Positions 5,646-7,801 of a DNA stretch of 7,801 nucleotides are shown piece after piece; positions within the stretch are counted from its first letter, which is position 1, and each line of letters starts with the position of its first letter. Under the pieces are notes generated by a model. The model was not told where the DNA came from. It made no database searches and saw nothing but the letters and a program-made list of their open reading frames with translations. The position numbers and the translations under genes are program-made. The DNA lies in the NCBI GenBank assembly GCA_039714175.1, contig JBDLJV010000101.1, positions 1-7,801 on the forward strand, written 5' to 3'. Source of the DNA: B3-G11 sp039714175 (lineage in GTDB: Bacteria; Actinomycetota; Acidimicrobiia; Spongiisociales; UBA5794).

Positions 5646-6281
5646 CTAACGCGCCCGGGTACCTGTCGCGGCAGCGATTCCGGCGAGGGACAGGTAGGTG
5701 ATGCCAGCGACGAGGCGCGTCACTCGTGCGGCACCCGGCTTCCTGCGCATGTAGTTTCCGATGCCGCCGCCCGCAAGGGCGTAGGCACAATCTGAGAGCA
5801 AGCCGATGGTGACGAGAGTCATGCCGAGGAAGAACGTCTGGGCTGCCGGATTCGATGACGATGGGTTGATGAACTGAGGGAGGAAGGCCAGGAAGAACAT
5901 CGCAACTTTCGGATTGAGAACGTTGACGAGCACTCCCTGGCCGAAGACGCGCCCGAGTGACTGGGTGCTGACTTCGGGGGCGGCGAAGGTCTCAACGTCC
6001 GATGTCAATGTGCGTACACCGATCCACGCCAGGTATGCAACGCCCAGCCACTTGACGATCGTGTATGCGTACGCGGAGTTTGCCAGTATCAGGCTGAGTC
6101 CGGCCACTGCTGCGAGTACATGGATCGTTGAACCGAAATTGACTCCCACGGCTGATGCCAGACCGGCAGCACGGCCCTGGCTCACGCTGCGGGTGAGTAT
6201 GTAGATCACGGCAGGCCCGGGTATGACGACGAGTATGAGTGAGGCGAGTGCGACTACGAGGACTGTACCGGCGTCAGGCAT
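5646..6281 (-). CDS. LysE/RhtB-family amino-acid or metabolite exporter
   Basis: 211 residues, the normal length for this family of six-segment inner-membrane exporters. The start is ATG at 6279-6281. Family marks are the N-terminal IPGPAVIYILTRSVSQG (20-36) and GLASAVGVNFG (40-50), and the central LNPKVAMFFLAFLPQF (122-137). Membrane segments are seen at about 5-27, 41-64, 70-90, 113-136, 146-169 and 188-207. Members export lysine, arginine, homoserine, threonine or related compounds by proton exchange; the substrate cannot be read from sequence. No Shine-Dalgarno is present, but TAGTAT lies six bases before the ATG, which would fit a leaderless mRNA. It is divergent from the gene at 6348 and on the same strand as the Rrf2 block, but separated from it by a strong promoter, so co-transcription is unlikely. 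Confidence 0.93.
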   Translation of the reverse strand: MPDAGTVLVVALASLILVVIPGPAVIYILTRSVSQGRAAGLASAVGVNFGSTIHVLAAVAGLSLILANSAYAYTIVKWLGVAYLAWIGVRTLTSDVETFAAPEVSTQSLGRVFGQGVLVNVLNPKVAMFFLAFLPQFINPSSSNPAAQTFFLGMTLVTIGLLSDCAYALAGGGIGNYMRRKPGAARVTRLVAGITYLSLAGIAAATGTRAR

Positions 6282-6287
6282 GAGCCG

Positions 6288-6293
6288 ATACTA
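6288..6293 (-). promoter_or_regulatory. Possible -10 box giving a leaderless LysE-type transcript
   Basis: On the minus strand TAGTAT fits the TANNNT pattern and ends six bases before the ATG at 6281. Leaderless mRNAs with this arrangement are common in actinobacteria. The -35 region is poor. Confidence 0.4.
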
Positions 6294-6309
6294 GGGGTAG
6301 CCATAGCGA

Positions 6310-6329
6310 CGAATCGGCGCGAGGATTCG
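6310..6329. promoter_or_regulatory. Inverted repeat in the divergent intergenic region
   Basis: CGAATC and GATTCG form a perfect 6-bp inverted repeat with an 8-base centre, in the 66 bases between two divergent starts. It lies about 30-50 bases from each start and could be a shared operator. No adjacent regulator gene of the LysG type is present. Confidence 0.35.
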
Positions 6330-6347
6330 ACAAGATCGAGGAGTGAC

Positions 6348-6776
6348 ATGACGAACACCACAACCGAGAACGATCAGGATTGGGTGGTTCCAGCTGTTCT
6401 CGTGGCGGTCATCGCTGTGCTGATGTTGATCATTGGAATCGTGATCGGCGTGCGAGCAGCGAGTGATCCCGACGACTCGGTCGCGGGTCAGCTTGAACGA
6501 TGGACGACCTGCCTCCGCTCCGAGGGGACGAACGTACCGCTCGTCGAATCGATGCGTGACGGAGGGTTCCGCGTGACGGTGGACGGGGCGTTGCTTGACG
6601 ATGGGCTGGATCACGAGGCTCTTCGGCCCGCCCTCGCAGCCTGCGAGGATGAGGCTCCCGAGGCGGTTCAGGGCATCCTGTCATTGGTCGGTGGTTTCTC
6701 CGAGATGCCGTTCGCTGGTTTCGGTGATGGCCTCTTCGAGTTTGGCGATGTATTCGACTCGGCCCTTCGTCCCTGA
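6348..6776 (+). CDS. Small single-pass membrane protein with two extracytoplasmic cysteines
   Basis: 142 residues. ATG at 6348-6350 is preceded by GAGGAG four bases upstream. A short polar N-terminus (TNTTTENDQD) leads to one membrane segment (~13-36), placing the rest outside. The external part starts with QLERWTTCLRSEG (48-60), contains DGGFRV (71-76), and ends this core with ALAACEDEAPE (95-105). Cys55 and Cys99 could form a disulfide. The layout Cys, acid/Gly-rich stretch with DGGF, then A-x-x-x-C-x-x-x-x-P resembles a small extracytoplasmic domain seen in many actinobacterial lipoproteins and membrane proteins of unknown role; this resemblance is from memory and not a named family. The tail is Gly/Phe/acid-rich. 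It is divergent from the exporter, and 233 bases separate it from the sigma factor gene. Function unknown. Confidence 0.85.
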   Translation: MTNTTTENDQDWVVPAVLVAVIAVLMLIIGIVIGVRAASDPDDSVAGQLERWTTCLRSEGTNVPLVESMRDGGFRVTVDGALLDDGLDHEALRPALAACEDEAPEAVQGILSLVGGFSEMPFAGFGDGLFEFGDVFDSALRP

Positions 6777-6794
6777 GGCTCGTCGACGGGTGAC

Positions 6795-6815
6795 GACTGT
6801 GTCGACTGTGTCGAC
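6795..6815. repeat. Two 9-bp direct repeats rich in GTCGAC
   Basis: GACTGTGTC occurs at 6795-6803 and 6804-6812, followed by GAC. Three GTCGAC palindromes lie within 35 bases (6782-6787, 6801-6806, 6810-6815), just after the stop of the preceding gene. The role is unknown. Confidence 0.6.
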
Positions 6816-6845
6816 GGATAGGCCGGAACTGCAGATATGCGGGTA

Positions 6846-6873
6846 GGCGCAGGAAGTCCCTACCTTCCGCGCC
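6846..6873 (+). other. Stem-loop between the small membrane gene and the sigma gene
   Basis: GGCGC (6846-6850) pairs with GCGCC (6869-6873) and GGAAG (6852-6856) with CTTCC (6864-6868), with one bulged A and the 7-base loop TCCCTAC. An alternative pairing GTAGG/CCTAC is possible. The stem is stable but is followed by AGAAGAAAAGG rather than a T run, so it is at best a U-less terminator for the gene ending at 6776. It is upstream of the sigma gene's predicted promoter. Confidence 0.4.
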
Positions 6874-6886
6874 AGAAGAAAAGGGG

Positions 6887-6915
6887 TTCACAAACGCCTG
6901 CGGCTGTGTGATATT
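6887..6915 (+). promoter_or_regulatory. Candidate promoter of the sigma factor gene
   Basis: -35 TTCACA (6887-6892, one base from consensus), a 17-base spacer, and -10 GATATT (6910-6915) preceded by TG in extended -10 position (6907-6908). Transcription would start near 6922, leaving a leader of almost 90 bases that includes a GCGGAT/ATCCGC inverted repeat (6927-6932 with 6939-6944). The leader has no recognisable riboswitch. Confidence 0.5.
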
Positions 6916-7009
6916 GATGCCGTGCCGCGGATAGGTGGATCCGCAACTTCCAGACGACTGATGGGTGTCCGCCGTTGAAGATGATCGTCGATCTGTTGGA
7001 GGAGACGGG

Positions 7010-7801
7010 ATGACGACAGGTTCGAAGCCCCGCAAAGCGATAGTGAACCGGGCCGTTCGCGAACGCGAAGAAGCCAAGGAGCGGATGGATCGCGACACGC
7101 TGAGCCGATCGCTCAAGGATCGTGAGCGGTCCAAGCTCACCGATGACCGCGGCCGTCTCACTACCGATCTTGTCAGCCAGTACCTCACGTCGATTGGTGA
7201 GTTCGAGCTGCTTACGGCCGAAAACGAGGTCGACTACGCACAGAAGATCGAAGCAGGCCAAGCCGCAGAGGAGCGTCTCGCTGCCGGTGAGTTCAAGACC
7301 AAGGGCGAGCAGATTCTCCTCAAGCGCCAGGTTCGCCGTGGTGCCGAGGCCAAGGACGCCTTCCTCACTGCGAATCTGAGGCTCGTCGTGGCGAATGCCA
7401 GGCGATACGCAAACACATCCGGTATCGACTTTCTGGATCTCATCCAGGAAGGCAACCTCGGTTTGATCCGAGCGGTTGAGAAGTTCGATTGGCGCAAGGG
7501 TTTCAAGTTCTCCACGTACGCGACGTGGTGGATCCGTCAGGCCATCACGCGAGCGATTGCCGACAAGTCGCGTACGGTTCGCATTCCCGTCCATCTCCAT
7601 GACACGCTTGCGGCGGTCAGAGCCGCGCAGGCATCCTTGAAGGCTGAGCTGGGTCGCGACCCGAAGCCCGAGGAGATTGCCGAAGAGGCCGGAGTCGAGG
7701 TTTCCAAGGTTGAACTTGCTCTGGCCGTGGCCGACACGGTATCCCTCGAGCAGCCAATCGGAGAAGACGGTGCCCAACTCGGTGATTTCATCGAGGATGA
7801 G
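7010..7801 (+). CDS. RNA polymerase sigma-70 factor, RpoD-like (group 1/2), 3' end beyond window
   Basis: 264 codons are present. The ATG at 7010-7012 follows GGAGGAG with five bases between. A basic, highly charged N-terminus (1-50) replaces the long region 1.1 of housekeeping factors, so group 2 is more likely than group 1. Region 1.2 is at ~52-84 (TTDLVSQYLTSIGEFELLTA). Region 2 is at ~115-198: ANLRLVV at 121-127, FLDLIQEGNLGLIRAVEKFD (141-160), then FKFSTYATWWIRQAITRA. Region 3 is at ~199-264, with a helix-turn-helix-like PEEIAEEAGVEVSKVE. Region 4, which reads the -35, lies outside. Trp173/Trp174, Gln177 and Thr180 match the residues that melt and read the -10 element in housekeeping sigma factors. 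It should therefore recognise TATAAT-like -10 boxes such as that of Rrf2-C. Whether it is the principal or an alternative factor cannot be settled here. Confidence 0.95.
   Translation, partial: MTTGSKPRKAIVNRAVREREEAKERMDRDTLSRSLKDRERSKLTDDRGRLTTDLVSQYLTSIGEFELLTAENEVDYAQKIEAGQAAEERLAAGEFKTKGEQILLKRQVRRGAEAKDAFLTANLRLVVANARRYANTSGIDFLDLIQEGNLGLIRAVEKFDWRKGFKFSTYATWWIRQAITRAIADKSRTVRIPVHLHDTLAAVRAAQASLKAELGRDPKPEEIAEEAGVEVSKVELALAVADTVSLEQPIGEDGAQLGDFIEDE

Noticed and set aside
6846..6873. Classical intrinsic terminator.
   Set aside because: The stem is good but no T run follows on the plus strand.
6860..7777. Long open frame on the minus strand (305 codons) opposite the sigma factor gene.
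   Set aside because: It mirrors the strongly conserved sigma-70 regions on the plus strand and shows no domain of its own; it is an antisense shadow in GC-rich DNA.

Overview
The window looks like chromosome from a moderately GC-rich Gram-positive actinobacterium, possibly of the Acidimicrobiia type. This lineage guess is inference. It rests on GTG starts, long Thr/Pro-rich extracytoplasmic stalks behind single membrane segments, a LytR-CpsA-Psr (LCP) protein of actinobacterial style, and a short RpoD-like sigma factor. No tRNA, rRNA, CRISPR array, transposase or phage gene was seen.

Left part (1-3472, all minus strand): three consecutive genes for envelope-anchored proteins. In transcription order they are: a zinc-ribbon, single-pass protein with a Thr-rich stalk and a secreted C-terminal domain (3472-2474); a 657-residue fusion of a tyrosine-kinase-like P-loop domain and an extracytoplasmic LCP domain (2400-427), whose Walker A lysine is replaced by alanine; and a single-pass protein with a 9-residue Thr-rich repeat that runs off the left edge (360-1). 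An envelope-polymer function is a reasonable inference for the fusion protein and only suggestive for its neighbours.

Middle (3473-5645, all minus strand): a cluster of short imperfect repeats (3522-3692), then three Rrf2-family regulators that align without gaps over their first ~112 residues. A c-type cytochrome lipoprotein lies between the second and the first. Transcription order is Rrf2-C (5563-5153), Rrf2-B (5143-4715), cytochrome c (4608-4225), Rrf2-A (4110-3694). The cluster-binding region varies in a telling way: Rrf2-A has Cys93/Cys100/Cys106, whereas residue 100 is Gln in B and His in C. A good sigma-70-type promoter precedes Rrf2-C, with an inverted repeat just downstream that could be an operator. 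The block looks like a redox- or NO-responsive regulatory unit around a small electron carrier.

Right part (5646-7801): a LysE/RhtB-type exporter on the minus strand, a divergent small single-pass protein with two extracytoplasmic cysteines, and the first 264 codons of a group-2-like sigma-70 factor that runs off the right edge.

The most notable items are the kinase-like/LCP fusion with a lost Walker A lysine and the Rrf2 trio with graded Fe-S ligands around a cytochrome.
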